A stretch of 35,096 bases of DNA from Candidatus Liptonbacteria bacterium (GTDB lineage Bacteria; Patescibacteriota; Minisyncoccia; UBA6257; 2-01-FULL-56-20): the NCBI GenBank assembly GCA_023244935.1, contig JAHFLJ010000009.1, positions 1-35,096 of the forward strand, written 5' to 3'. The translations under genes were made by a program, and so were the position numbers. Shown here piece by piece: positions 24,771 to 32,063 of the stretch. Each line of letters opens with the position of its first letter. Position 1 is the first letter of the stretch. Under the pieces are notes generated by a model. That model was not told the DNA's origin. It did no database searches and was given only the letters and a program-made list of their open reading frames with translations.

Positions 24771-25243
24771 GTGCCTCAGCTTAAATGTAAAATATGGGAA
24801 GCTGATTTCTACGCCAAACCATGATATATCAGAAGGGGCTGGGATAAAAGCATTATTCTCTCGTCCGTAACAACAAAGGGGCTCTAAACGGCAAAATTGT
24901 CGGTTGCGCAACATGCAAGCAGGGTATCTATCGCCGTCAAAAAGAGCTTCTAACTTCTAAAAACCAAAGATATTTTTGTGATAAATCGTGTTTTGTAGCC
25001 CGGAAGAATAGTTATTTACTAATATGGGAAAAGCATGTAAACTGGAAATCCAGCCTTAGTGTCTATCGGGCGATAATGGCCCGTGCCGAGATTTTTCCTT
25101 TTTGTTCAAGTTGTGGATTTGCAGATAAAACGGCTTTGGTAGCTCATCCCAAAAACTCGAATCGACTAAATAATCGCATAGATAATCTGAAGTGGTTATG
25201 TAAAAATTGTCACTATCTGGAATATAACGGCAAAACGATATAA
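24771..25243 (+). pseudogene. Decayed HNH endonuclease gene (zinc-finger type)
   Basis: A GTG start opens PQLKCKIWEADFYAKP, then a TGA interrupts. The same frame continues YIRRGWDK before a frameshift near 24848 moves it to the frame reading RNNKGALNGKIVGCATCK. That frame then stays open to 25243, with CDKSCFVARKNSYLL, SLSVYRAIMARAEIFPFCSS and the HNH core LVAHPKNSNRLNNRIDNLKW followed by LCKNCHYLEY. The CxxC/HNH arrangement is that of small phage-type or intron-type homing nucleases. At least one internal stop and one frameshift are present, and two Cys of the first finger are lost (KCKIW, and Tyr/Arg where Cys is expected). It sits 21 bp before tRNA-His. Confidence 0.75.
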
Positions 25244-25264
25244 GATTTTATAGGAGAATACGAT

Positions 25265-25339
25265 GGTGTCTGTAGCTTAGTGGTAAAGCGCCGCTCTGTG
25301 GCAGCGGTAATGTGGGTTCGATTCCCATCAGACACCCCA
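25265..25339 (+). tRNA. tRNA-His (GUG), with encoded CCA
   Basis: Extra G at position -1 (25265) pairs with C73 (25336), the His identity element. The acceptor stem GTGTCTG pairs with CAGACAC. The anticodon arm is CCGCT, loop CTGTGGC (anticodon GTG), AGCGG. The T-arm is GTGGG, TTCGATT, CCCAT with one weak pair. CCA is encoded at 25337-25339, unlike the other tRNAs here. A terminator follows. Confidence 0.95.
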
Positions 25340-25345
25340 AAAAAC

Positions 25346-25372
25346 AAAAACATCCTCAATTAGGATGTTTTT
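25346..25372 (+). terminator. Terminator after tRNA-His
   Basis: AAAAACATCCT (25346-25356) pairs with AGGATGTTTTT (25362-25372), loop CAATT. Confidence 0.85.
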
Positions 25373-25381
25373 AATTGACAA

Positions 25382-25510
25382 TCATGGGACGAAGATGGCC
25401 AACAAACAATCGCCACAAGAAGTGATAACGAATCACGAGCCCTTGAGCACGGAATACCATTCAGGTCGCCCCTTGAGGCGAAAATTATTAAATTGTTGAT
25501 TTTATTATAG
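25382..25510 (+). other. Possible gene remnant between tRNA-His and the AAA ATPase gene
   Basis: An open frame of 42 codons without a start reads in part TIATRSDNESRALEHGIPF and SPLEAKIIKLLILL, ending at a TAG. It has coding-like composition but no recognised family and no ribosome-binding site. It may be the tail of a lost gene. The rest of 25511-25660 shows no gene. Confidence 0.25.
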
Positions 25511-25665
25511 CACTGTTGAAAATTTATCGGAAGTGTGCAAAAAGTTTACCTTTTAATATTGAGACACTATTGTCCTATTGCCGAAATACGTAAAATACAG
25601 CCAACACCAATTTAGTAAATGGCTATAAAAAGCCTCTATTTTAGGGGAGAAACAGGCACTAGACT

Positions 25666-25710
25666 TTACTATATCACTAGAGTAATATAGTAAGTGATGT
25701 TACTATATCA
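25666..25710. promoter_or_regulatory. Three TTACTATAT half-sites upstream of the AAA ATPase gene
   Basis: TTACTATATCA occurs at 25666-25676 and 25700-25710; its inverse ATATAGTAA lies at 25685-25693. The arrangement gives one diverging and one converging inverted pair just upstream of the -10-like TATAAA (25722-25727). It resembles an operator array for a dimeric repressor, but no regulator gene is adjacent. Confidence 0.5.
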
Positions 25711-25731
25711 TTTAAAAAGTATATAAAATAT

Positions 25732-27165
25732 ATGGAAGAAACGCTTAAATATGTACAAAATCAGCTCGTCCAAGCCCCTTTCCGGCTACAGTCCTATGTG
25801 CAAGATGAGCAAGGCAAAAAGTATCCTCAAAGAAATATTTATATTAAAGTTGATAAATATTTGAGGGATTTTTTGCATAATCCGGAAGCTCGAGATCGCT
25901 GGATAATTATTCCCGGCCTGCGTGGTGTTGGTAAGACCACAATCCTTGCCCAGTTATTCCTTAATCACTACCAAGAAGTTGGCCAGCAAAGAATGCTTTA
26001 TATTTCACTTGATGAAGTGGTGAATGTTCTTGGCTCATCTCTTAAAGATGTCTTGTCTGCTTATGAAAAAATAATCGGTGAGAGTTTCGAAAAACTTACC
26101 AAGCCGTTATTTATTTTTATTGATGAGGCACAGTATGATCCAAAATGGGCATCCGTATTAAAAACTGTCTACGACAGATCAAATAAAGTTTTCGTGGCTT
26201 GCAGTGGTTCCTCGGCTGTTTCTTTGCAAACAAACCCGGATGTTATTCGTCGAGCGATTTTTGAGAAGTTATTTCCAACAAGCTTCTGCGAGTTCCTAAT
26301 GATTAAAGATAGCAAGTATCCTATCACTGGCTTAAAGAAAAACATCAAAGATGCTTTGTTTGCATCAGAATCGGCAAAAGAAGCTTATGATAAATTAAAA
26401 AGCTTTGAGCAGTCAGTGCTTAGTTTCTGGTCGCAAGTAGATCGTCATTACATTGATGAGTACTTAAAAATTGGTACGCTCCCATTCGCAATTAGGATTA
26501 AGGACGAAGCTCGTGTCTATCAAACAATAACTCTATTGCTCGATAAGGTTATCAATCAAGATGTACAAAGTCTTGGCCGTTTTGATCTGAAAACCATCGG
26601 TTATATTAAAAGGGTTTTATTTCTGCTAACCGAGTCTGAAGTTTTGAGTGTACAAAACTTAGCTAAAACGCTTGAAACCAGTGTTAATACAATTTCAAGT
26701 ATTCTTGAGGTGTTAGAGCAAGCCGAACTATTGATAAGAGTTATGCCGTATGGTTCTAACACAAAAAAAGTAAGAAAGCCGTCTAAATATCAATTTATGT
26801 CATCAGCTATGCGATCGGCTTTTTTGTCGGTTGCCGGCAATCCGCAGATATTTGCTCAACAAAAGGGTAGATTAATGGAAGATATTGTTGCCATGACTTT
26901 ATATCGTGAGTTTGTAGCCAGCAGTCGAGGTGCCTTGAATCACGATAGTTCAAAGGGTGGTGCCGATTTTATTCTAACTATTGCGGAAAAGAATATAATC
27001 CCAATTGAAGTAGGCATGGGTGAAAAACTTGGCACGCAGGTTAGAAGTACTATGAAAAAGGTCGGTTCTGCTAAATATGGCGTAGTGGTTTGTCGGAACT
27101 CCCTGACTCTTTTAGAAGATGCCAATGTTATTAAAGTTCCGTTAGATTACTTTTTATTAATCTAA
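25732..27165 (+). CDS. AAA ATPase, DUF4143-type, with C-terminal nuclease-like domain
   Basis: A 477-aa protein. The P-loop GLRGVGKTT is at residues 62-70 and Walker B LFIFIDEAQY around 126-135 (Asp131, Glu132). This is followed by an AAA core of the ATPase type that occurs with a winged-helix and DUF4143 region. A winged-helix segment (LLTESEVLSVQNLAKTLETS) lies near residue 300. The C-terminal half has GGADFILTIAEKNIIPIEVG, the fold of a PD-(D/E)XK nuclease with Gly in place of the usual Lys. Proteins of this type are widespread in prokaryotes, often near toxin or defence genes, and mostly uncharacterised. Codon usage is more AT-rich than its neighbours, and it lies in the tRNA-His accessory patch, suggesting transfer. 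Confidence 0.8.
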   Translation: MEETLKYVQNQLVQAPFRLQSYVQDEQGKKYPQRNIYIKVDKYLRDFLHNPEARDRWIIIPGLRGVGKTTILAQLFLNHYQEVGQQRMLYISLDEVVNVLGSSLKDVLSAYEKIIGESFEKLTKPLFIFIDEAQYDPKWASVLKTVYDRSNKVFVACSGSSAVSLQTNPDVIRRAIFEKLFPTSFCEFLMIKDSKYPITGLKKNIKDALFASESAKEAYDKLKSFEQSVLSFWSQVDRHYIDEYLKIGTLPFAIRIKDEARVYQTITLLLDKVINQDVQSLGRFDLKTIGYIKRVLFLLTESEVLSVQNLAKTLETSVNTISSILEVLEQAELLIRVMPYGSNTKKVRKPSKYQFMSSAMRSAFLSVAGNPQIFAQQKGRLMEDIVAMTLYREFVASSRGALNHDSSKGGADFILTIAEKNIIPIEVGMGEKLGTQVRSTMKKVGSAKYGVVVCRNSLTLLEDANVIKVPLDYFLLI

Positions 27166-27179
27166 TTTTCTCATTCAAT

Positions 27180-27341
27180 ATGGAAATCGCCAACAAAACC
27201 AAAAAAGAAACTTTCATCAAAGGCCAAAATACAGTGATGAGTTTGTTGGCGGTACCAAGAAAAAGATGGCTTACTGCCGATACAAGTCTATTTTTCACGC
27301 GAGGTTTTTTGGTAGAATTTCCCCGACCGAGAAAATATTAA
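27180..27341 (+). CDS. Possible 53-aa protein between the AAA ATPase and SWIM genes
   Basis: ATG at 27180, 14 nt after the ATPase stop, opens MEIANKTKKETFIKGQNTVM and ends VEFPRPRKY. It overlaps an out-of-frame extension of the next gene and has no homology I can recognise. It may be a real small protein or chance. Confidence 0.25.
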   Translation: MEIANKTKKETFIKGQNTVMSLLAVPRKRWLTADTSLFFTRGFLVEFPRPRKY

Positions 27342-27352
27342 ACAGCAAAAAC

Positions 27353-28081
27353 ATGGTCCCAAAATATAATTTAGATAAAATTAAATTTGCCACCGATCCA
27401 CAAACTTTTACAAAAGCGGTATCTCTCTACGAGGCCGGTAAGGTTACACAATTTAAAGAGGACATTAATTATTATTCAGCTATCGTTTTAGGGACTAAGC
27501 CATATCGAGTTTCAGTCAAAGTTCGCCATTATGATTATGGTCACTGTGAGTGCTATCTCGGTCAAACCGGTGTGCTTTGTAAGCATTTGGTGGCTGTGGC
27601 GATTTATGCCGTGATGGGTGGGCAGGAGCTGAGCCACGATGACAAAACAGGGATAGCGGAACCAAAGTGTAGTCGAAAACTGGGAGAATTGACCAAGGAA
27701 GATTTAGATAGAGTTAAAAAATCAATTTCTTCGGCAATGAAATACATTAAAGCTTACAATGGTCCGTCTCGGACATGGTTTGCCTATCAAGATTCTTTAA
27801 GTGAGGGATGCGGTCGTTTAGCCAAAATTGTTTCCGAGTTACCGGTAAACGAACAAACTACAAAATTGCTTATTGAGATACTTTTGCGACTTGATAAAAA
27901 ATTATGCGAGGGTGGTGTTGACGACTCCGATGGCACGGTTGGTGGATTTATGGAAGCGACCGTTAGTATCCTTGAAGAGTATGCCGAACTTAACCCCGAT
28001 TGTATTAAAGCTTTTCGTAAAATTAAAGGCAGAGAGACATGTTTTAGCTGGGAAGAGCCTCTCGCTAAGCTTATTGCTTAA
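27353..28081 (+). CDS. SWIM zinc-finger protein
   Basis: A 242-aa protein from MVPKYNLDKIKFATDPQTFT. The SWIM motif HCECYLGQTGVLCKH has Cys65, Cys67, Cys76 and His78 (CxC-x8-CxH), followed by LVAVAIYAVMGG. SWIM domains bind nucleic acid or protein partners and occur in bacterial SNF2-associated and uncharacterised proteins. The C-terminal 150 residues are helical and acidic (LGELTKEDLDRVKKSISS, LLIEILLRLDKKLCEGG) with a GxxDDSDGTVGG segment. I chose the ATG at 27353; an earlier ATG at 27266 would add 29 residues of little family character. It follows the AAA ATPase and may act with it. Confidence 0.75.
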   Translation: MVPKYNLDKIKFATDPQTFTKAVSLYEAGKVTQFKEDINYYSAIVLGTKPYRVSVKVRHYDYGHCECYLGQTGVLCKHLVAVAIYAVMGGQELSHDDKTGIAEPKCSRKLGELTKEDLDRVKKSISSAMKYIKAYNGPSRTWFAYQDSLSEGCGRLAKIVSELPVNEQTTKLLIEILLRLDKKLCEGGVDDSDGTVGGFMEATVSILEEYAELNPDCIKAFRKIKGRETCFSWEEPLAKLIA

Positions 28082-28102
28082 CTTTTTTATAATTGAGCAA
28101 GT

Positions 28103-28120
28103 CTGTCTGTCGACAGGCAG
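28103..28120. repeat. CPR-type palindromic element, CTGTCTGTCGACAGGCAG
   Basis: A near-palindrome with GTCGAC at the centre, related to the CCTGCCTGCCGGCAGGCAGG family. It is located just after the SWIM gene stop and before its terminator. Confidence 0.5.
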
Positions 28121-28149
28121 ATCATTCTAAGCTCTCAAATTTCGTTAAG

Positions 28150-28167
28150 CCGCCAGGGCGGTTTTTT
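28150..28167 (+). terminator. Terminator after the SWIM gene
   Basis: CCGCC (28150-28154) pairs with GGCGG (28157-28161), followed by T6. The loop is only 2 nt, so the inner pair may open. Confidence 0.7.
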
Positions 28168-28171
28168 AATC

Positions 28172-28635
28172 AACCCCGGCATATTCGCACAGGGAGGAGA
28201 GCATATTTATCGGACGGGTGTATCATTTTATTATATAAATCCGTAAAAATAATCGGTTGTAAACGGGGAATCAACTTTTGGAATAACTGGAGTTGACGAA
28301 TTGTTTTAGCTAGAGAACAAGGCTCGCCGATTAAAGCGGTCGCGGTTATCTATAAAATAAATCCGGTCTGCGCGTATTCTTTTAAATCCAGCGTCATTAC
28401 CAATCCGGCGGAGTTTATCGGAAAGACCGTTGGCTTGGAAAAAGGGATTAATGTCGAGTGCCTATATTCGGCGATGCCGGGTAAATTAAAAATAGATCGC
28501 ACAAAAATTAAAGAAGTTCAAATTGGTTTTACCGCAAAAGGACTTCTTTCCGGACAGGCTGGTGTTTCCGGCGCCTACGCTATGGAATTTTGGATAAAAT
28601 TTATTCCAGAAAATAGAGAGAGACAAGGTCGCTAG
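28172..28635 (+). pseudogene. Decayed NMT1/THI5-like ABC-type substrate-binding protein gene
   Basis: Family segments survive in order but with damage. PGIFAQGGEHIYRTGVSFYY (from 28175) resembles the family's GIFxAQEKGxYxxxGL start, then hits TAA (28244-28246). SVVNGESTFGITGVDEL (28253 onward) resembles the ...ADFGVTGADSL region. A frameshift near 28305 leads to LAREQGSPIKAVAVIYKINP and EFIGKTVGLEKGINVE, then TKIKEVQIGF and LLSGQAGVSGAY, ending at 28635. These are the classic NMT1 (thiamine-precursor or taurine-type) binding protein signatures. The signal peptide, a mid segment and the C-terminus are missing, and no ABC permease or ATPase genes are next to it. Confidence 0.7.
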
Positions 28636-28687
28636 AATTTTTTTTCAAAAGGTATATCCTGGGAGTAGGACATTTTAGAGGAGGTTT

Positions 28688-28984
28688 ATGATGAGCGACA
28701 AAGAACACCTCAAAAACTGGAGACGCTCGGGCTCGTTCAGAATCAAACTTCGGGGCGGAGTAGCGAAGGCAAACGTCCCTCGCAGTTCTTTTGTCGGCAT
28801 TTTCGGTGACGAGATTCGAATTATCCAGGGATCTGCCGAAAAAGTAGGGGCCAGATGGACTTTTTTGGTCAAAGAAGATTCCTTTGGCTGGGATGATTTT
28901 GAAATCGGAGAAATTATCGCCGATGGGAAAGTTATTTTTGATGGATTAAGCGCCTTCCTGGATCTTTCGGGGGGCGAAGATTAA
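28688..28984 (+). CDS. Small cytosolic protein, function unknown
   Basis: A 98-aa protein starting MMSDKEHLKNWRRSGSFRIK. It has an alternating beta pattern (FRIKLRGGVAKANVPRSS, DEIRIIQGSAEKVGARWTF) that suggests a small beta-barrel, with a Gly-rich acidic end (LSGGED). No signal, membrane helix or known motif is visible. A strong AGAGGAGG ribosome-binding site lies 4-8 nt upstream, unlike most genes here, so it is probably well translated. A terminator follows 12 bp after the stop. Confidence 0.6.
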   Translation: MMSDKEHLKNWRRSGSFRIKLRGGVAKANVPRSSFVGIFGDEIRIIQGSAEKVGARWTFLVKEDSFGWDDFEIGEIIADGKVIFDGLSAFLDLSGGED

Positions 28985-28996
28985 CTAGAATTTATT

Positions 28997-29040
28997 ACCG
29001 CATCTGCTCACGCCAATAAGCGGGAGTATGCGGTTTTTTT
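28997..29040 (+). terminator. Intrinsic terminator after 28984
   Basis: ACCGCAT (28997-29003) pairs with ATGCGGT (29028-29034), with further CTC/GAG and CGC/GCG pairs inside, then T7. Confidence 0.88.
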
Positions 29041-29083
29041 ATGCCGGTTGTTTTTTGTGAGGTATCCCTTAAACTGATAACAA

Positions 29084-30040
29084 ATGATTTCTCGTCAGAA
29101 AAATATAGTTGTTATTGGGGGTGGGACCGGGATATTCTCGGTCTTGACCGGTTTAAGAAAATATTTCGATAACATTGTTTCAATTGTAACCATGGCTGAT
29201 GACGGCGGTTCAACCGGTATATTGCGGGAAGATTTTGGAATACTGCCTCCCGGAGATGTCCGCCGTTCGCTTATAGCGCTTTCGGAAACCGACGACAAAA
29301 TACTTTCAGAGTTATTTAGTTACAGGTTTAAGGAGGGGAAGGGGTTGATTGGACATAGTTTCGGGAATTTAATGTTAACCGCCCTGGAGCGGATTACCGG
29401 TGATTTTGAGAAAGCGATAAAGGAAGCCGAAAAGATACTTAGGGTAAACGGAGAGGTTATTCCGGTAACCCTGGACAATCCTCGACTTTTAGCCGAGCTG
29501 GAGAACGGGAAGATTATAAAAGGGGAATCGAACATAGATACGCCGGCTCACGACGGAAGAATTAAGATAACGAAAGTTTGGCTATCTTCTCCCGCGAAGA
29601 TAAATCCCAGAGCGAAGCAAGCCATTTTGGAAGCGGATATTGTCATTATTGGACCCGGAGATTTGTATACGAGCATTTTGCCGAATATCTTAGTTGGAGG
29701 AGTTCCCGAAGCGCTTCAAAAAACTAAAGGAGTAGTTGTATACGTCTCTAATCTAATGACAAAACACGGAGAAACTAACGGATTTACGGCACACGATTTT
29801 TTGGAAACAATTAACAAGTATATTCCGGCGGGAACCCTTGATTATTTTTTGGCAAATGACAAAAAGCCGACACCCTCGCGTTTAAAAAAATATACAACCG
29901 AACACTCTGCTTTCGTCGAGCTGGATAGAGACAAATTTAACGGGAAGCCGGTGTTACTGGTCGGGGATTTATTGCGTAGTCACGGATTTATTCGCCACGA
30001 CCCCGAAAAAACCGCCAGAATGATTATGGGTTTGATGTAG
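29084..30040 (+). CDS. YvcK family protein (gluconeogenesis factor / CofD-like)
   Basis: A 318-aa protein. Signatures include VVIGGGTGIFSVLTGLRKY near the start (the nucleotide-sugar binding loop), IVTMADDGGSTGILREDFG and PPGDVRRSLIALSE. Further on are GHSFGNLMLTALERITGDFE, GPGDLYTSILPNILVGG and YVSNLMTKHGETNGF. YvcK binds UDP-sugars such as UDP-GlcNAc and supports peptidoglycan synthesis and cell shape; it is structurally related to the lactate transferase CofD. The exact reaction is not established. It is followed 43 bp downstream by folD, probably with its own promoter. Confidence 0.93.
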   Translation: MISRQKNIVVIGGGTGIFSVLTGLRKYFDNIVSIVTMADDGGSTGILREDFGILPPGDVRRSLIALSETDDKILSELFSYRFKEGKGLIGHSFGNLMLTALERITGDFEKAIKEAEKILRVNGEVIPVTLDNPRLLAELENGKIIKGESNIDTPAHDGRIKITKVWLSSPAKINPRAKQAILEADIVIIGPGDLYTSILPNILVGGVPEALQKTKGVVVYVSNLMTKHGETNGFTAHDFLETINKYIPAGTLDYFLANDKKPTPSRLKKYTTEHSAFVELDRDKFNGKPVLLVGDLLRSHGFIRHDPEKTARMIMGLM

Positions 30041-30070
30041 CCAAATTTGTTTTTGGACTGGTTATAGGGG

Positions 30071-30076
30071 TATTAT
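30071..30076 (+). promoter_or_regulatory. -10 box (TATTAT) 7 nt before the folD start
   Basis: TATTAT lies 7 nt before ATG 30084, with no Shine-Dalgarno, again suggesting a leaderless start. A TTATAG motif lies just upstream. Confidence 0.35.
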
Positions 30077-30083
30077 TTAAAAA

Positions 30084-30893
30084 ATGAAAATTGACGGGAA
30101 AATAATTTCAGGCGAAATCTTGGCTAGGCTAAAAAACGGGCGGCTGCCCCAAAAATTTTTGGCCGGAATTTTGGTTGGGGTCAATAGCGCTTCCAAGAGT
30201 TTTTTAACACAAAAAAAGAAAACCGCCGAGGAGATTGGCGTTGACTTCAGAATTTATGAATTTCCGGAAAGTATGTCAACCGACGTTCTTCGCAAAGAAA
30301 TTTTAAAAATCGCCAATCATAGATCTTGTGGAGGAGTAATTGTTCAACTTCCGCTTCCGGGACAAATCAATGCGCAATATATTTTAAACGTCATCCCTCC
30401 GAATAAAGACGTGGACGTTTTGGGCGAGCGAGCCCTCGGATCATTCTATGTCGGACGTGGCAAAGCCTCTCCTCCATCGGTCGGAACCGTTGAAGAGATT
30501 TTACGGAAGGTGCCGATTGATTTAAGTAGCGCGTCTGTCGCAGTCGTCGGTCCTGGCCAGTTAATCGGCAAGCCGATTTCAGTTTGGCTTTCCGGAAAAG
30601 TGAAGGAGCTAATCGTCTTGGATAAAGGGAGCGATTTTGGGTTATTAAATAGCGCGGATTTGGTTATTAGCGGAGTAGGGACTGCCGGGATAATTAAAAA
30701 AGATATGTTAAAAAAAGATGGCGGGGTTATTGATTTCGGTTATGGGAAAAATGAACAAGGTAAAATCTCCGGCGATTTGGATTTGGATTCTGTTGAAGAG
30801 TATTTATATTTTTACACCCCTACTCCGGGCGGAACCGGCCCGATTTTGGTTTCTAAACTTTTGGAAAATTTTTACAAGTTGAACACCAAATAA
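30084..30893 (+). CDS. folD: Methylenetetrahydrofolate dehydrogenase/cyclohydrolase FolD
   Basis: A 269-aa bifunctional enzyme that interconverts methylene-, methenyl- and formyl-tetrahydrofolate using NADP+. It keeps the catalytic Lys44 in SFLTQKKKTAEEIG, the VIVQLPLPGQIN motif, PPNKDVDVLG and the C-terminal TPTPGGTGPILVSKLLEN. Deviations from the usual family: Phe40 where a Tyr is normal, no P-C-T-P motif after the linker (KASPPSVGT), and GPGQLIGKPI instead of G-R-S-x-x-V-G-x-P, which removes the residue contacting NADP phosphate. It is short. The fold and likely reaction are clear, but cofactor preference may differ. Confidence 0.88.
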   Translation: MKIDGKIISGEILARLKNGRLPQKFLAGILVGVNSASKSFLTQKKKTAEEIGVDFRIYEFPESMSTDVLRKEILKIANHRSCGGVIVQLPLPGQINAQYILNVIPPNKDVDVLGERALGSFYVGRGKASPPSVGTVEEILRKVPIDLSSASVAVVGPGQLIGKPISVWLSGKVKELIVLDKGSDFGLLNSADLVISGVGTAGIIKKDMLKKDGGVIDFGYGKNEQGKISGDLDLDSVEEYLYFYTPTPGGTGPILVSKLLENFYKLNTK

Positions 30894-30894
30894 T

Positions 30895-30916
30895 AAAGAG
30901 CCCTGAGGCTCTTTTT
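30895..30916. terminator. Bidirectional terminator between folD and the M15-like gene
   Basis: AAAGAGCC (30895-30902) pairs with GGCTCTTT (30907-30914) around CTGA, with A- and T-runs on both sides. It serves both convergent genes. Confidence 0.85.
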
Positions 30917-31499
30917 AAAATACGACTACATGAAAGTGGCGTGAAAGAATTTCCAGAAAGGCGTCAATTTTTCCGCTAGCCCGATCATTCACTAGATATT
31001 TCGACAAGAACAAAATCTCTTCTGGCGTCATTTCGTTTATCGAAAAGTCGAAGGCGGTGCAGGCAAGATGTGCCGATTGTATTTCTCCTCTGCTCGCATC
31101 TGCAAAACTGATACCTGTCTGATAAAGCTGTTTCTGCCTGGTTTCGGTTCTGCAAATAGAAGTTATTTTCAGCGGTTTGCGGAAGTTGTGATAATAATCT
31201 TCTCCGAGACACTCGAGATATCTTTTTGCCTCCGGCCGTAGAAATCTTGTCTTCGGATCTACCGACGGATGGATGTAGTATCCAGGCATCACATCTAAAA
31301 CGCGCGAAAGTTTTCCGGTCTCCAAAAAAGTTCTTATGTCTTGATGCGTTTTAACTCTCGGGATTTTTAAGGAATCAATCCTGGCATTTTGATATCGTAG
31401 CGATTCAATATTCCCCTTGAGGGGATTATTGTCACGAGTGATTATAAACGTGTTTTGCGAAAGCAGAATACTCATAGCTAGCGCAAGCTGGAAAGACAT
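30915..31499 (-). CDS. M15-like (VanY/DUF5715-type) peptidase-like protein
   Basis: A 194-aa protein from MSFQLALAMSILLSQN, a weak signal-like start. The metal-binding motif SAHLACTAFDFS matches the SxHxxGxAxD of M15 D,D-peptidases (His and Asp ligands), with the usual Gly replaced. A C-terminal HFHVVVF supplies the third His. LKITSICRTETRQKQL corresponds to the family's SxYRS segment. M15 enzymes trim or remodel peptidoglycan stem peptides. A strong AAGGAGG lies 7 nt before the chosen ATG at 31499; the upstream ATG at 31520 would put that site inside the coding region. Confidence 0.75.
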   Translation of the reverse strand: MSFQLALAMSILLSQNTFIITRDNNPLKGNIESLRYQNARIDSLKIPRVKTHQDIRTFLETGKLSRVLDVMPGYYIHPSVDPKTRFLRPEAKRYLECLGEDYYHNFRKPLKITSICRTETRQKQLYQTGISFADASRGEIQSAHLACTAFDFSINEMTPEEILFLSKYLVNDRASGKIDAFLEILSRHFHVVVF

Positions 31500-31633
31500 A
31501 TATTGCCTCCTTAGTTTCAAATCTACTAAAGATATTATAGCTAATTAAAAAGGAAAATACCCACTAGGCGGGGCAATGTTTTTCTATATTTTCTACTCCT
31601 CCCAACCCCATCTTTCAGTTCTATTTCCTCCTC

Positions 31634-31665
31634 GAAAATAAAATAACCCTTTCGGGTTATTCTAT
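31634..31665 (-). terminator. Terminator of tRNA-Arg
   Basis: AATAACCC (31642-31649) pairs with GGGTTATT (31654-31661) with loop TTTC, next to T-rich sequence on the minus strand just after the tRNA. Confidence 0.8.
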
Positions 31666-31671
31666 TTAATG

Positions 31672-31743
31672 TGTCCTCGCGAGGAATCGAACCTCGATCT
31701 ACTCCTTAGAAGGGAGTCGTTCTATCCGTTGAACTACGGGGAC
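31672..31743 (-). tRNA. tRNA-Arg (UCU)
   Basis: On the minus strand the acceptor stem GTCCCCG pairs with CGAGGAC (one C-A mismatch), discriminator A. The anticodon arm is ACTCC, loop CTTCTAA (anticodon TCT), GGAGT. The T-arm is CGAGG, TTCGATT, CCTCG. CCA is not encoded. Confidence 0.93.
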
Positions 31744-31758
31744 GAATTTCATCCAGCG

Positions 31759-31785
31759 TTGATTCTAAATCAAAAATAGTATAAT
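31759..31785 (+). promoter_or_regulatory. Promoter for tRNA-Pro/tRNA-Val
   Basis: TTGATT (31759-31764), 15-nt spacer, TATAAT (31780-31785), 58 nt before tRNA-Pro. The short spacer makes it moderate in strength. It lies divergent from tRNA-Arg. Confidence 0.45.
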
Positions 31786-31842
31786 TTAAAGGGGTTGCCA
31801 TTGGTCTCTTGTGGGTTTGTCCCGCTAAAGATTTAGAGAATA

Positions 31843-31913
31843 CGGGCTGTCGTATACCGGTAGTACGTGTGTTTTGGGAACACATAGACAGGGTTCAATT
31901 CCCTGCAGCCCGA
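31843..31913 (+). tRNA. tRNA-Pro (UGG)
   Basis: It has the C1:G72 pair typical of proline tRNAs. The acceptor stem CGGGCTG pairs with CAGCCCG, discriminator A. The anticodon arm is TGTGT, loop TTTGGGA (anticodon TGG), ACACA. The T-arm is AGGG, TTCAATT, CCCT with a 4-5 bp stem. CCA is not encoded. Confidence 0.93.
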
Positions 31914-31931
31914 CAAAATCCTGTTTGAAGT

Positions 31932-32005
31932 GGGCGGCTAGCTCAGTTGGTTAGAGCGCTTCATTTACACTGAAGAGGTCACAGGTTCGAATCCTGTGCC
32001 GCCCA
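31932..32005 (+). tRNA. tRNA-Val (UAC)
   Basis: The acceptor stem GGGCGGC pairs with GCCGCCC, discriminator A. The anticodon arm is CTTCA, loop TTTACAC (anticodon TAC), TGAAG. The T-arm is ACAGG, TTCGAAT, CCTGT. All stems are perfect. CCA is not encoded. Confidence 0.96.
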
Positions 32006-32063
32006 CTTTGGACAAGATGATATATGGTGAATAGTTGGGAAGTGCTCGCGACTCCTCTTTATA

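Noticed and set aside
28093-28296. 67-aa frame after the SWIM gene
   Set aside because: It reads through a palindromic repeat and a terminator and crosses the NMT1-like remnant in the wrong frame.
28294-28296. TGA inside the NMT1-like remnant as a recoded glycine codon
   Set aside because: Some CPR lineages read TGA as glycine, but no intact gene in the window contains an internal TGA; damage by frameshift explains it better.
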